A program made the translations under genes and the position numbers. From Betaproteobacteria bacterium (lineage in GTDB: Bacteria; Pseudomonadota; Gammaproteobacteria; Burkholderiales; Casimicrobiaceae), in the NCBI GenBank assembly GCA_005881895.1, contig VBCG01000034.1, positions 1 through 40,459 of the forward strand: 40,459 nt of DNA, written 5' to 3'. Position 1 is the first letter of the stretch; every line of letters begins with the position of its first letter. A model generated the notes under the pieces. It was given only the letters and a program-made list of their open reading frames with translations. It was not told the origin of the DNA and did not search any database. Positions 13,547-23,335 of the stretch are shown here, piece by piece.

Positions 13547-14327
13547 AGCCTTTCAGCACTTCCGATTTGAGCACGCGCCAGATCGCTTCGTGCAGCTCGA
13601 CGAAGCGCGGCGACATCCGGATTTCGGCGACGTCGCGCGGCCGCGGCAAATCGATCCCGAATTCGCCCAGCGGATGTGTTTCCGGAGCCGCCGACAACAC
13701 GATGACACGATCGGAGAGCGCGATCGCCTCCTCGAGATCGTGGGTAATGAACAGCACCGATTTGCGATCGGCGGACCACAGCTCGAGCAGCTCGTTCTCC
13801 ATCAATTGACGCGTCTGGATGTCCAGAGCTGAAAACGGCTCGTCCATCAGCAGCATCTGTGGATCGAGGATCAACGTTTGCGCGAGCGCCACGCGCTTGC
13901 GCATCCCGCCCGAAAGCTGATGCGGATAACGGTCCTCGAACCCGGTCAGGCCGACACGACGGAGCCAGTCGCGAGCACGCGCAGCGCTTTCTTCACGCGC
14001 CATGTGGCGAAATTCGAGGCCGGCGATGACATTCGCCAGCGCACTTCGCCACGGCATCAGCGCCTCGCTTTGAAACATGTAGCCAGCGCGGCTGTTGATC
14101 GCCGCCAGCGGCGCGCCATCGACAAGCACGCGTCCCGCGGACGGCGCGAGCAAGCCCGCCGCGACATTCAGCAACGTCGATTTCCCGCAGCCGGTCGGAC
14201 CGACGACCGACACGAATTCGCCGGGCGCGACGGCGAACGAAGTGTCTTTCACGGCGATATAGCGACCTCCGCCGTTGCGCTCGGCAAACGCACAGCTCAC
14301 GTGATCGAAAGCGAGCGCAGCCGTCAC
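13527..14327 (-). CDS. ABC importer ATP-binding protein (SsuB/TauB type)
   Basis: 266 residues. Walker A is GPTGCGKST (about residues 44-52), the Q loop lies in YMFQSEALMPWRS, the signature is LSGGMRKRVALAQ, Walker B with catalytic Glu is LLMDEPFSALD and the switch His is in FITHDLEEA. This matches the nitrate/sulfonate/taurine importer ATPases. The start overlaps the binding-protein gene by 4 nt (ATGA) and the end overlaps the permease gene by 20 nt, showing a single translationally coupled operon. Confidence 0.94.
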   Translation of the reverse strand: MTAALAFDHVSCAFAERNGGGRYIAVKDTSFAVAPGEFVSVVGPTGCGKSTLLNVAAGLLAPSAGRVLVDGAPLAAINSRAGYMFQSEALMPWRSALANVIAGLEFRHMAREESAARARDWLRRVGLTGFEDRYPHQLSGGMRKRVALAQTLILDPQMLLMDEPFSALDIQTRQLMENELLELWSADRKSVLFITHDLEEAIALSDRVIVLSAAPETHPLGEFGIDLPRPRDVAEIRMSPRFVELHEAIWRVLKSEVLKGYAQAKR

Positions 14328-15343
14328 CGATAGTTCTGCGCGGCTTTTTGCTGAAACGTCATGTTGAAGCTCTTTGCGACATCGACCGGCACTGTTTGTA
14401 TTTGCGGATCGAAGCTCTTCAAATCGCGATAGACCGCCTGCGCGGCGTCGATGCCGATCGAGCCGTCATGCTTGTACGTCTCGATGTTCTTTTCCAGCGC
14501 CGCCTTGTACTGCGCCCTGTCGGTGTAATAATCGGTCGGCACGGCGGCGACGATCTGATCAGGGGTTGACTGCTGAATGAAGCGCAACGCGTGCACCATC
14601 GCGTTGACGATGGCCTGTGCCGTGTTCGGATACTTTTTCGAGAAGTCGACGGGCACGTAAATGCAACCGGCCGCATACGCGCTGCCGTAGACGTCCTGCA
14701 TCCCCTTGGCGGTTCGCGTGTCGACCACGGGGACGATCGCGCCGTCGGATTCGAGCTGTGAAATGACCGGATCGAGATTGGAGATCGCGTCGATTTCGCC
14801 GCGCTTCATGATCGCGACGGCGCCGGCGGTCGCGCCGACGCCGATGATGGCCACCGAGTCCGGCGGGAGCTTCGCCTTGGCGAGCAGGACGTTGACGAAC
14901 ATGTTGGTCGATGATCCGGGCGCGGTGACGCCGATCTTCATCCCCTTCAAGTCGGCCGGCGACTTGTAGCTTGCCGCTTTCGCCTTCGACATGCCCAGCA
15001 CGATGCCGGCGTACTTACCCTGCAGCACCAGCGCTTCGATGCTCTGGCCTTTCGCTTGCTGCGTGATCGTGTGCTCGAACGCGCCTGAGACGACGTCGAC
15101 ACTGCCGCCGAGCAGTGCCTGAAGTGCGCGGGCGCCGCCGGGAAAGTCCTGCACCTCGACGTCGAGGCCTTCGGACTTGAAATACCCTTTTTGAAGCGCG
15201 ATCGTCAGCGGTAGGTAATAGAAGAGCGACTTGCCGCCCACACCAATCGTGATCTTCGGTTTTTCAAGCGCCTGAGCGTGCGCCGGCGCGGCCGGCGCAA
15301 GTGCGATCAACGATGCTGCAACGAGGTCTAAGAAGCGCCGCAT
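14324..15343 (-). CDS. ABC importer periplasmic substrate-binding protein (SsuA/NMT1-like)
   Basis: 339 residues with a Sec signal peptide cleaved after AHAQA (about residue 25). The start ATG has a very strong ribosome-binding site (AAAGGAGG). The mature protein is of the NMT1/TauA/SsuA type: KITIGVGG opening strand, LPLTIALQKGYFKSEGLDVEV, then GGARALQALLGGSVDVVSGAFEHT, and LKGMKIGVTAPGSSTNMFV. Such proteins deliver the ligand to the permease and ATPase encoded downstream. The ligand is not identifiable by eye. The gene's first 80 nt overlap the end of the C13 peptidase gene in another frame. Confidence 0.92.
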   Translation of the reverse strand: MRRFLDLVAASLIALAPAAPAHAQALEKPKITIGVGGKSLFYYLPLTIALQKGYFKSEGLDVEVQDFPGGARALQALLGGSVDVVSGAFEHTITQQAKGQSIEALVLQGKYAGIVLGMSKAKAASYKSPADLKGMKIGVTAPGSSTNMFVNVLLAKAKLPPDSVAIIGVGATAGAVAIMKRGEIDAISNLDPVISQLESDGAIVPVVDTRTAKGMQDVYGSAYAAGCIYVPVDFSKKYPNTAQAIVNAMVHALRFIQQSTPDQIVAAVPTDYYTDRAQYKAALEKNIETYKHDGSIGIDAAQAVYRDLKSFDPQIQTVPVDVAKSFNMTFQQKAAQNYR

Positions 15344-16766
15344 GAGTTCCTCCTTTGAGGTCGCCCTTCCAGGTCTTTCTTGATTTTAACCGCGCAGTCG
15401 TACCCTGCTGTCCGCGCGAGCGAAGCGTCTTCAGCTTCTCGTTCATCGCACTCCCGACCCAGATCTGCGGATTCGACGCAGGCGTATAGCCCTCGCTCTT
15501 TTCCCGCTCGTCAACGCGCTTGCGCGCGATGTCGAATGCCGCCTCGAACGAGTCGGACGTGGCAAGCCCGCGTTGAAAGAACGCCTCGCCGAAGAATGTC
15601 GCGTCGCTGCGATCGCCGCAGCCGAACGATATGCGATCCGACTGCGATGCGGTGATCACCAGCGTCCGCTCGTCCTTCAACGGCTCGATGTACCCGCCCG
15701 AAAAGCACGAAGACACGACGACGATGCGCCAGCCGATGCCCGCGTCGTCCAGCATTTGCCGCAGCCCCGCGGGCGTCAGCTCGACCAAGGAGAGCGGCGG
15801 CTGCGTCGCCACGAGCTTGTGGTCGCGCGAGCCGTGGCTCGCCAGATAAAGCATCACGACGTCATTGTCGACGTCGATCGCGCCGCCGATTTCGTTCAAC
15901 GCTTCCCGCAGGTTTGTCACCGTTGCGAAGGGCGCAGACAACAGCGTCTTCGGATTGTTGACGAGAACGATCGAGCGCCCCGCCGTTCCCCAGCGCTCGT
16001 CCATCACGTGCTGCGCCGCTTCGACGTCCTTCCGAAAGACATCCTGGGCGCTGTAGGGCGCGAAGCCGACAAAATAGAGGTCGGTGACGCCGGGCCGCTC
16101 GTCTTCGAGCTTGCCCAGCAGTTGATCCAGCAGAAACGATTGCGTAGCCAGCACCGGCTCTGATCCGGCGTTGAGTCCGCCGTTCTCTTCCGTTTGCGCC
16201 GAGGGTTTCGCAAACCACGGATCATTGGGCGCGAGCTCGGTGCCAAACCAGATCGGCGCGGCAAGCAGCAACCCTCCCGCGAGTGCGCGCCAGACTCGCA
16301 CCGTCGTTGAAGGCGCCATGGCGAGCGCCATGCAACGGATGAAGACTACGACGATCCAGGTGAGCACGACATAGTAGGCGGTTGCACTGACGAGGGGTGC
16401 CCCCGTCATGTCGCGCAGCAGCGTCGGAATCTCCAGCGCGATCTGCAACGACGGCAATGCGGCGAGGACAATGAGTGGAATTCGCAGCATCATCCCGCGT
16501 TGCCGATAGGCGAGCGCGAGTATCGCCGCAATGAACAGCAACACGCCGGCGCCATACAGCTCCGTGCCGGCGCCCAGCAGGGAAAAAACGCGATCCGAAT
16601 CGGTGCGTAGCCAATCGCGCAGCAGATCGAGCAGCGCCGAAATGACGAACAACGCCACCAGCTGCGCAAGATCGACGCGGAACGCGAGCCGCGACACCGG
16701 CAGGAAAAATGACGTCCGCAGCCCCGCGACGAGATTGCGGCCCAGGCTGGAGAAGAAGTAGCGCAA
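15264..16766 (-). CDS. Membrane-bound C13 (legumain/caspase-like) cysteine peptidase
   Basis: About 500 residues from TTG 16766; the frame is open to an ATG at 16838 that would overlap thrC by 50 nt. The N-terminal 220 residues contain roughly five membrane segments. The C-terminal half is a C13 peptidase domain: the catalytic His is in YLASHGSRDH and the catalytic Cys in VVVSSCFSGGY. C13 includes legumains and GPI transamidase; the bacterial membrane forms have no known substrate. The frame runs 80 nt into the downstream binding-protein gene, and its last 50 residues look non-native, so the natural stop may have been lost by an indel (a TAA in a neighbouring frame lies near 15390). It starts 22 nt after thrC and probably shares that transcript. 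Confidence 0.85.
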   Translation of the reverse strand: MRYFFSSLGRNLVAGLRTSFFLPVSRLAFRVDLAQLVALFVISALLDLLRDWLRTDSDRVFSLLGAGTELYGAGVLLFIAAILALAYRQRGMMLRIPLIVLAALPSLQIALEIPTLLRDMTGAPLVSATAYYVVLTWIVVVFIRCMALAMAPSTTVRVWRALAGGLLLAAPIWFGTELAPNDPWFAKPSAQTEENGGLNAGSEPVLATQSFLLDQLLGKLEDERPGVTDLYFVGFAPYSAQDVFRKDVEAAQHVMDERWGTAGRSIVLVNNPKTLLSAPFATVTNLREALNEIGGAIDVDNDVVMLYLASHGSRDHKLVATQPPLSLVELTPAGLRQMLDDAGIGWRIVVVSSCFSGGYIEPLKDERTLVITASQSDRISFGCGDRSDATFFGEAFFQRGLATSDSFEAAFDIARKRVDEREKSEGYTPASNPQIWVGSAMNEKLKTLRSRGQQGTTARLKSRKTWKGDLKGGTHAALLRPRCSIVDRTCAGRAGARSGA

Positions 16767-16788
16767 GAGGAACCCTGAAGGTGGCGCG

Positions 16789-18210
16789 CTACGAATGAAG
16801 CGCGTGGTCGGCAATGAATGCCTTGAGCCGCGCCGCATCGGGTGGAAGCGCAGTAACGTGCTGCGGACTTGATTCGATTCCGACGAAGGACCGCGGGCGC
16901 GTCGGTTCGCGGCCGAGCGCTTCCTGGATCGTCTGGGCGAACTTGGTCGGCAAAGCAGTTTCCACGCAAATCAACGGCAGCTCGCTCGCTCGAAGCGCAC
17001 GGCCCACCTTGATACCGTCGGCGGTGTGCGGATCGATGATGATGCCATAGCGGGATTCGATCTCGCGGATTGTGGCGATGCGATCGGCGTGGAGGCTTCG
17101 TGCCGATACGAACCCCGACGCGCGTACCCGCTCGGCGTAGGCGGTTCCGGCCAGATTGAAGCCGCCTCGGTCGCTGACGTCGGCCCACAACCCGCGCACC
17201 ACTGCCGGATCACGGCCGACAATGTCGAAGATGTAGCGCTCGAAGTTCGACGCGTCGGAGATATCCATCGACGGTGATGACGTCGCGCGCGTCTCATCCG
17301 CCGTTCGAGGCCGATAGGCGAGCGTGCGGAAGAATTCGTCGAGCACGTCGTTTTCATTGGTTGCAAGAATCAGCTGCCCGATCGGCACGCCCATTTCGCG
17401 AGCGACCCATGCCGCGAAAATGTTACCGAAATTGCCGGAGGGAACCGCGAACGCGACCTTCTCACCTGCGTTCGAAGTCGCGGCGAAGTAGCCCTTGAAG
17501 TAATAGACAACTTGCGCGGCCACGCGTGCCCAATTGATCGAGTTGACCGCGCCGATGCGCCAGCGCGATTTGAACGCCGTGTCGCCCGCCACCGCCTTCA
17601 CCAGCGCCTGGCAATCGTCGAACGTCCCGTCGATCGCGATGTTGTGGATATTGGGCTCGGCTAGCGCGTACATCTGCGCTTGCTGAAATGGGCTCATCCG
17701 CCCGCGCGGCGACAACATGAACACGCTGATGCCGCGCTTGCCGCGCATCGCATATTCCGCCGCGCTGCCCGTATCGCCCGAAGTGGCGCCGAGGATGTTG
17801 AGGCTACGACGCTCGCCGGCGAGAACATATTCGAACAAATTGCCGATCAACTGCATCGCGACGTCCTTGAACGAAAGCGTCGGTCCGTTCGATGCCCGAA
17901 GCAGCGAAAACCCTGGCTCCAGTGTCACCAGCGGCGTCACGTCGTCGCTGCCGAACGTTTCCTTTCGATACGTTTTGTCGACCAGCGCGCGAAGGTCGCC
18001 TTCGGGAATATCGGTCATGAACCGCGCAAGAACGACGCTCGCCAGATCGCGATAACCCAGCGGACGCAGCGCTTCGAATTCAGCAGCGGAGAAGCGCGGA
18101 TAACGCAAAGGGACGGCGAGGCCGCCGTCAGGCGCGAGTCCCTCGAGCAGAATCGCGCGAAACGGTTGTGGATCGTTCGCCCACGCGCCGCGGGTGCTGA
18201 TATAGCGCAT
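16789..18210 (-). CDS. thrC: Threonine synthase
   Basis: 473 residues from ATG 18210 (MRYISTRGAW is the family's usual start; the open frame extends further upstream into hom). It converts O-phosphohomoserine to threonine with pyridoxal phosphate. The PLP lysine is in PTLSFKDVAMQ; glycine-rich phosphate binding is in GATSGDTGSAAEYAM. Length fits the long proteobacterial/fungal type. It lies 10 nt downstream of hom, the classic pairing for threonine synthesis, and the pathway end product probably feeds back on the hom enzyme through its ACT domain. Confidence 0.96.
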   Translation of the reverse strand: MRYISTRGAWANDPQPFRAILLEGLAPDGGLAVPLRYPRFSAAEFEALRPLGYRDLASVVLARFMTDIPEGDLRALVDKTYRKETFGSDDVTPLVTLEPGFSLLRASNGPTLSFKDVAMQLIGNLFEYVLAGERRSLNILGATSGDTGSAAEYAMRGKRGISVFMLSPRGRMSPFQQAQMYALAEPNIHNIAIDGTFDDCQALVKAVAGDTAFKSRWRIGAVNSINWARVAAQVVYYFKGYFAATSNAGEKVAFAVPSGNFGNIFAAWVAREMGVPIGQLILATNENDVLDEFFRTLAYRPRTADETRATSSPSMDISDASNFERYIFDIVGRDPAVVRGLWADVSDRGGFNLAGTAYAERVRASGFVSARSLHADRIATIREIESRYGIIIDPHTADGIKVGRALRASELPLICVETALPTKFAQTIQEALGREPTRPRSFVGIESSPQHVTALPPDAARLKAFIADHALHS

Positions 18211-18220
18211 CAGTTGGAGA

Positions 18221-19551
<1,331 letters not shown>

Positions 19552-19552
<1 letters not shown>

Positions 19553-20738
19553 TACAGAAGTCCGTCTTCGCGAAACATCTGCTTGATCCCCCTGATCGCC
19601 TGACGCGTGCGTGCCTCGTTCTCGATCATCGCAAATCGCACGTAGCCGTCGCCGAACTCGCCGAAGCCGATCCCCGGTGAAACCGAGACCTTCGCCTTGG
19701 CCAACAGCGCCTTCGAGAATTCGAGCGAGCCCATTTTCGCGTAAGCATCAGGGATTTGCGCCCATACGTACATAGACGCCTTCGGCGTGTCGACCTTCCA
19801 ACCGGATTCGTGCAGGCCTTTGACCAGTACGTCGCGCCGCGACTGGTAGCGCGCACAGATTTCTGTAACGCAATCTTGCGGCCCTTCGAGCGCGGCGATC
19901 GCGGCGACCTGCAGCGGCGTGAACGTCCCATAATCGTGATAGCCCTTGATGCGGCCGAGCGCGTGCACGAGATCGCGGTTGCCGACCATGAAGCCGATCC
20001 GCCAGCCCGCCATGTTGTAGCTTTTCGACATCGTGAAGAACTCGACGGCGACATCGCGCGCACCCGGCACTTGCATGATCGACGGCGCTTTCCAGCCGTC
20101 GAAGCAAATGTCGGCGTACGCGAGATCGTGCACGACGTAGATACCATATTCGCGCGCCAAGGCGATGATCTTTTCGAAGAACGGCAGCTCAACGCATTGC
20201 GCGGTCGGATTCGCGGGGAAATTCAGAATGAGCATCCGCGGCTTGGGAAAGCTCATCTTGATCGTGTGCTCGAGCTCGGCGAAGAAATCGATTCCCGGCG
20301 CGAGCGGTATTTGACGAATATCGGCGCCGGCGATGATCGGCCCGTAGATGTGGATCGGATAGCTCGGATTGGGGACGAGCACAGTGTCGCCGCGGCCCGA
20401 TGTGGCGAGCACCAAATGCGCGATGCCTTCCTTCGACCCGATCGTGACGATCGCTTCGTGGTCGGGATCGAACTCGACACCCCAGCGGCGCGCGTACCAG
20501 TGACAGATCGCCCGCCGCAATCGCGGAATGCCTTTCGAAACCGAATAGCCCCGCGCTGCACCGTTTCGACGAGCTTCGCGACAATGTGCGGCGGCGTCGG
20601 GCCGTCGGGATTTCCCATGCCGAAGTCGATGATGTCCTCGCCGCGCCGGCGTGCGGCCATCTTGAGCTCGGAGGTAATCGAAAAAATGTACGGCGGCAGG
20701 CGCGTCAAGCGCGCAAATTCGGTTTCTGGAGCGGACAT
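19552..20738 (-). pseudogene. alaC: Alanine/aspartate-type aminotransferase (AlaC-like), frameshifted
   Basis: Read from ATG 20738 ([11 protein letters not shown]) the first frame gives a normal class I/II aminotransferase start through [15 protein letters not shown] and VETVQR. The rest, from [15 protein letters not shown] to the end, is in another frame down to a TAA at 19552-19554. Between QR and GYS the family has four residues (PDTH in E. coli AlaC), but only 2 nt remain here: about 10 nt are missing near 20548-20554. Adding 10 nt restores a 398-residue protein, close to family size. The PLP lysine ([12 protein letters not shown]) and the rest are intact. In betaproteobacteria this gene precedes hom and thrC. 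The lesion may be real or an assembly error; the good state of the rest suggests it is recent or artefactual. Confidence 0.85.
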
Positions 20739-20855
20739 TCGAAGCCCTTCTAGCGTAAGCGCCCGGAACCGTCCGAGCGACGTAGAGGTCGTGGCGGGCC
20801 GCGTGTGCGTGAGGGTGGCGGTGAGCGGGCAACGACAACTATCTATAATCGTAAC

Positions 20856-20882
20856 CAATTGGCGCAATTGCCGCAATTTGCG
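20856..20882 (+). repeat. Three tandem 9-bp repeats (CAATTGGCG-like)
   Basis: CAATTGGCG, CAATTGCCG and CAATTTGCG follow each other without gaps, 6 nt after a TATAAT. They could be a regulator's binding array near the transcription start, or a chance short tandem. Confidence 0.6.
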
Positions 20883-20967
20883 ATGAGCGCCGCCGGGCCG
20901 TCCCAAGGCGCGAATTACTCCCCCTCGGGGGGCAGCGCAGCGGCGAAAGCCGCAGGCGTGGGGGCCC
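20883..20967 (+). repeat. Dispersed GC-rich element, copy 1, upstream of the Mth938 gene
   Basis: Shared blocks with copy 2 (24956-25050, opposite strand) are ATGAGCGCCG, GGGCCGTCCC, AGGCGCGAATT, CTCCCCCT, GGGGGCAGCGCAGCGGC and GCGTGGGGG, in the same order. CCCCC and GGGGGG form a tight hairpin; the last G-run (20960-20964) ends 15 nt before the start codon at 20980. Both copies point toward the start codon of the next gene. Confidence 0.85.
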
Positions 20968-20979
20968 GATTCTGCAACA

Positions 20980-21345
20980 ATGAAACTTCATCTTCAGACT
21001 CCGGCATCCAACATCGTCACGGGCTTTGGCGTTGGCTGGGTTCGCATCGGAATGGACGAATATCGCGAGAACGTCGTGTTGCTGCCCGATACCATCGCTA
21101 AAGGCTGGGCGCCGGCCGGCTTCGATGCGCTCACCGAACACGATTTCGCGCGATTGCTCGATTACGCGCCCGAGATCGTGCTGCTGGGAACCGGCGCGAC
21201 CCAGCGGTTTCCGCATCCGCGCTTGACCACACCACTCTCGTCAGCACACGTCGGCGTCGAGGTAATGGACACCGGTGCCGCATGTCGAACCTTCAATATC
21301 CTCGTCGCCGAGGGACGTCGCGTCGCGGCTGCGTTGGTCATGTAA
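20980..21345 (+). CDS. Mth938-domain protein (DUF498/NDUFAF3-like)
   Basis: 121 residues, a single Mth938-like domain covering the whole protein: [20 protein letters not shown] near the start, then [16 protein letters not shown], then a [28 protein letters not shown] end, all typical. The family includes human NDUFAF3, an assembly factor for respiratory complex I; bacterial members are conserved but of unknown function. No signal peptide, so cytoplasmic. In front of it lies a dispersed element that ends 12 nt before the start codon. Confidence 0.93.
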   Translation: MKLHLQTPASNIVTGFGVGWVRIGMDEYRENVVLLPDTIAKGWAPAGFDALTEHDFARLLDYAPEIVLLGTGATQRFPHPRLTTPLSSAHVGVEVMDTGAACRTFNILVAEGRRVAAALVM

Positions 21346-21361
21346 CGCTCTCCTGCCACCG

Positions 21362-21665
21362 ATCACCGATGTTCTAGCTTCCGCAGATTCTGACGACAGT
21401 AGAGTTGAGTGAACTGCGTGATCTCGCGGTGCGCGCGCCGTGGCTTGACGGCCGCGTCACCGCCGGTGCATCGGCCGCGCAACAAAAACGCAATCAGCAA
21501 GTCGACGAAATGACGGATGACGGTCGCGCGATTGCCCCGTCGATACGCGTCCACTACGTCGCGCCGGTCACGCGGGGCGCATGCCTTGGCGTCGTATTCT
21601 GGATCCAGAAATCATCCAGCTGACCGCGTGCTATCACCGGCTCGTCCGGATGTGGGCGCAGCCGC
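21362..21665 (+). pseudogene. Remnant of a PiuC/YbiX-type Fe(II)/2-oxoglutarate hydroxylase
   Basis: Four pieces of the PKHD-type hydroxylase family remain in order but in changing frames. ITDVL (21362-21376) matches the start. LSELRDLAVRAPWLDGRVTAG continuing to QQKRNQQ (21405-21500) matches the N-terminal part. VHYVAPVTRGACLGVVFWIQ (21549-21608) matches the region after the last iron-binding His, and EIIQLTACYHRLVRMWAQP (21608-21664) matches the C-terminus. The full protein has about 225 residues; here most of the middle, including the HxD iron ligands, is gone, and at least two frameshifts are present. The gene is dead. Recognition is from memory of the family; the order and number of matching pieces make it convincing. 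Confidence 0.78.
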
Positions 21666-21683
21666 AGGTATTAGAATTCGTGA

Positions 21684-22526
21684 TTACTCGCCCATCTGCA
21701 GCAGCATCCCGCGTTTTCGCGCGTAGGCGATCGCGACGCGGAACAACACGATTCCGATCGCGATGTACACGATGTTGAGCGCAAATGCCCGCAGCAGCAG
21801 GTCCCACCGGAACGTCTGCGACAGCAGCACCGCACGCATGCCTTCGAACACGTACGCCGATGGCATCGCGTACGCGATCGCCTGCAGAGCGGAAGGCAAT
21901 ACGGCGATCGGATAATAGACGCCCGACACCGGCGCGAACAGAAAGATCGCAGCCCACGCGAGCTCCTCGGCACCCAATCCCCAGCGCAGGACCATTCCCG
22001 AAACCGCGAGGCCGATCGCCCAGCCGAACATCAGGAGGTTCGCGAAGAAAGCAATCAGCGGAAGTCCGTACGAAAAAATCGAATAGTGGAACAGCACCCA
22101 TGCAAAGGCGCACGCGCCGCCCACGCCGATCAGCGTGCGAAGGACGCTCATCACCAATTGACCAGCGACCAATTCGTAATAACGCAATGGACTGACAAAC
22201 AGATTGCCGAGGTTCCGCGCGTAGAGCTCTTCGATGAACGTCAGCGACACGCCGAGCTGCCCCCGGAACAGCACGTCCCACAACAGCACGGCGCCCAGGA
22301 AAAATCCCGGCGCGCTTTGAAGGAAACTGTTCGTGGGCTTGAGATAGATCGTGACGAACCCCCACAGGACCATCGTCACCGTCGGGTAGTAGATCATCGA
22401 CACGAGCCGCGGCCACGATTTGAGCAACAGGTACGCGTGGCGACGAATCAGTGCGCGTACGCGCCGCGCGGAGGCGGCCACGCCGGTCTGTGGATACAAT
22501 GCGACGGCGGCCTGACCAACGCTCAT
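21684..22526 (-). CDS. ABC-2 type exporter permease
   Basis: 280 residues with about six membrane segments (for example LLWDVLFRGQLGVSLTFIEELYARNLGNL, and AAIFLFAPVSGVYYPIAVLPSALQAIAYAMP, the family's typical C-terminal loop). It is an ABC-2 membrane subunit of the kind found with NodI/DrrA-like ATPases. Its start overlaps the ATPase gene by 4 nt, so the two form an exporter. The substrate is unknown; relatives export drugs, polysaccharide parts or lipooligosaccharide signals. Confidence 0.92.
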   Translation of the reverse strand: MSVGQAAVALYPQTGVAASARRVRALIRRHAYLLLKSWPRLVSMIYYPTVTMVLWGFVTIYLKPTNSFLQSAPGFFLGAVLLWDVLFRGQLGVSLTFIEELYARNLGNLFVSPLRYYELVAGQLVMSVLRTLIGVGGACAFAWVLFHYSIFSYGLPLIAFFANLLMFGWAIGLAVSGMVLRWGLGAEELAWAAIFLFAPVSGVYYPIAVLPSALQAIAYAMPSAYVFEGMRAVLLSQTFRWDLLLRAFALNIVYIAIGIVLFRVAIAYARKRGMLLQMGE

Positions 22527-23335
22527 CGCACGCCCTCCGCGGTCGCAGACTCCGCCTCATCGAGACCTGCGCGCCCGCGCGCGATATCCAGAAACACTTC
22601 TTCCATGCTGTCGCGACCGTAGCGCGCAACCAGCGCGTCGGGCGCGCCTTGATCGACGAGAAGTCCCGCGCGCAGCATGATCACGTCATCGCACATCCGC
22701 TCGACTTCCATCATGTTGTGCGAAGCGAGCAGCACCGTGCAGCCGCTCGCGCGCTGGTAGGTCTCGAGATAGGTGCGCATCCGATCGCCGACATCGGGGT
22801 CGAGCGATGCCGTTGGCTCGTCGAGCAGCAGAACTTCGGGCCGATTGATCAACGCCTTGGCAAGCGACACGCGCGTGCGCTGACCGGCCGACAATTCGCC
22901 GTATGGCCGTTTGAGCAGCAACCCAAGATCGAATTCTTCGCTGAGCTCGATGATCCGCTCGCGCGGATTCACGACACCATACAGATCGGCGAAGACGCGC
23001 AGGTTTTCGCGCACGGTCAAACGTTTCGGCAGGTCGACATACGGCGACGTGAAATTCATCCGCGGCAACGCCTTGTAACGCGACCGCAGCATGTCGACAC
23101 CGAGCACGCTGATCGCGCCGGAGGTTGGGGTGAGCACGCCGAGCAGGATCGACAGCGTTGTGGTTTTGCCTGCGCCGTTGCCGCCGAGAAGCGCCGTCGT
23201 CGTACCTCGGCGAACTGCGAAGGAGATGCCATTGACGGCGAGCACGTCGTCATAGCGTTTGACGAGATCGCGAACGGCGATCGCCGCGTCGGCGCTCGCT
23301 GCCACCGCGCTCAACACCGGATTGTCGTCTTGCAA
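22523..23335 (-). CDS. ABC-2 exporter ATP-binding protein
   Basis: 270 residues. Walker A GGNGAGKTTT, signature GELSAGQRTRVSLAKAL, Walker B LLLDEPTASLDPD, and the switch His in LLASHNMMEVERM are all intact. The signature Ser-Ala-Gly-Gln form (LSAGQ) is typical of this exporter group. It partners with the permease at 21684. The chosen start overlaps the Rieske gene by 25 nt; a GTG at 23317 or 23305 would reduce the overlap. Confidence 0.93.
   Translation of the reverse strand: MQDDNPVLSAVAASADAAIAVRDLVKRYDDVLAVNGISFAVRRGTTTALLGGNGAGKTTTLSILLGVLTPTSGAISVLGVDMLRSRYKALPRMNFTSPYVDLPKRLTVRENLRVFADLYGVVNPRERIIELSEEFDLGLLLKRPYGELSAGQRTRVSLAKALINRPEVLLLDEPTASLDPDVGDRMRTYLETYQRASGCTVLLASHNMMEVERMCDDVIMLRAGLLVDQGAPDALVARYGRDSMEEVFLDIARGRAGLDEAESATAEGVR

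Larger units (their letters stand above)
20739..20979. promoter_or_regulatory. Divergent intergenic region with promoter-like and repeat sequences
   Basis: 241 nt between alaC (-) and the Mth938 gene (+). On the plus strand there is a perfect TATAAT at 20844-20849 without an obvious -35. Three 9-bp direct repeats follow at 20856-20882, then copy 1 of the dispersed element at 20883-20967. No coding sequence is supported. Confidence 0.5.

Noticed and set aside
20883-21101. Short reading frames beginning at the ATG of both dispersed elements, as conserved leader peptides
   Set aside because: Both run out of frame into the next gene, and the differences between copies change amino acids almost every time, so there is no sign of selection on a peptide.
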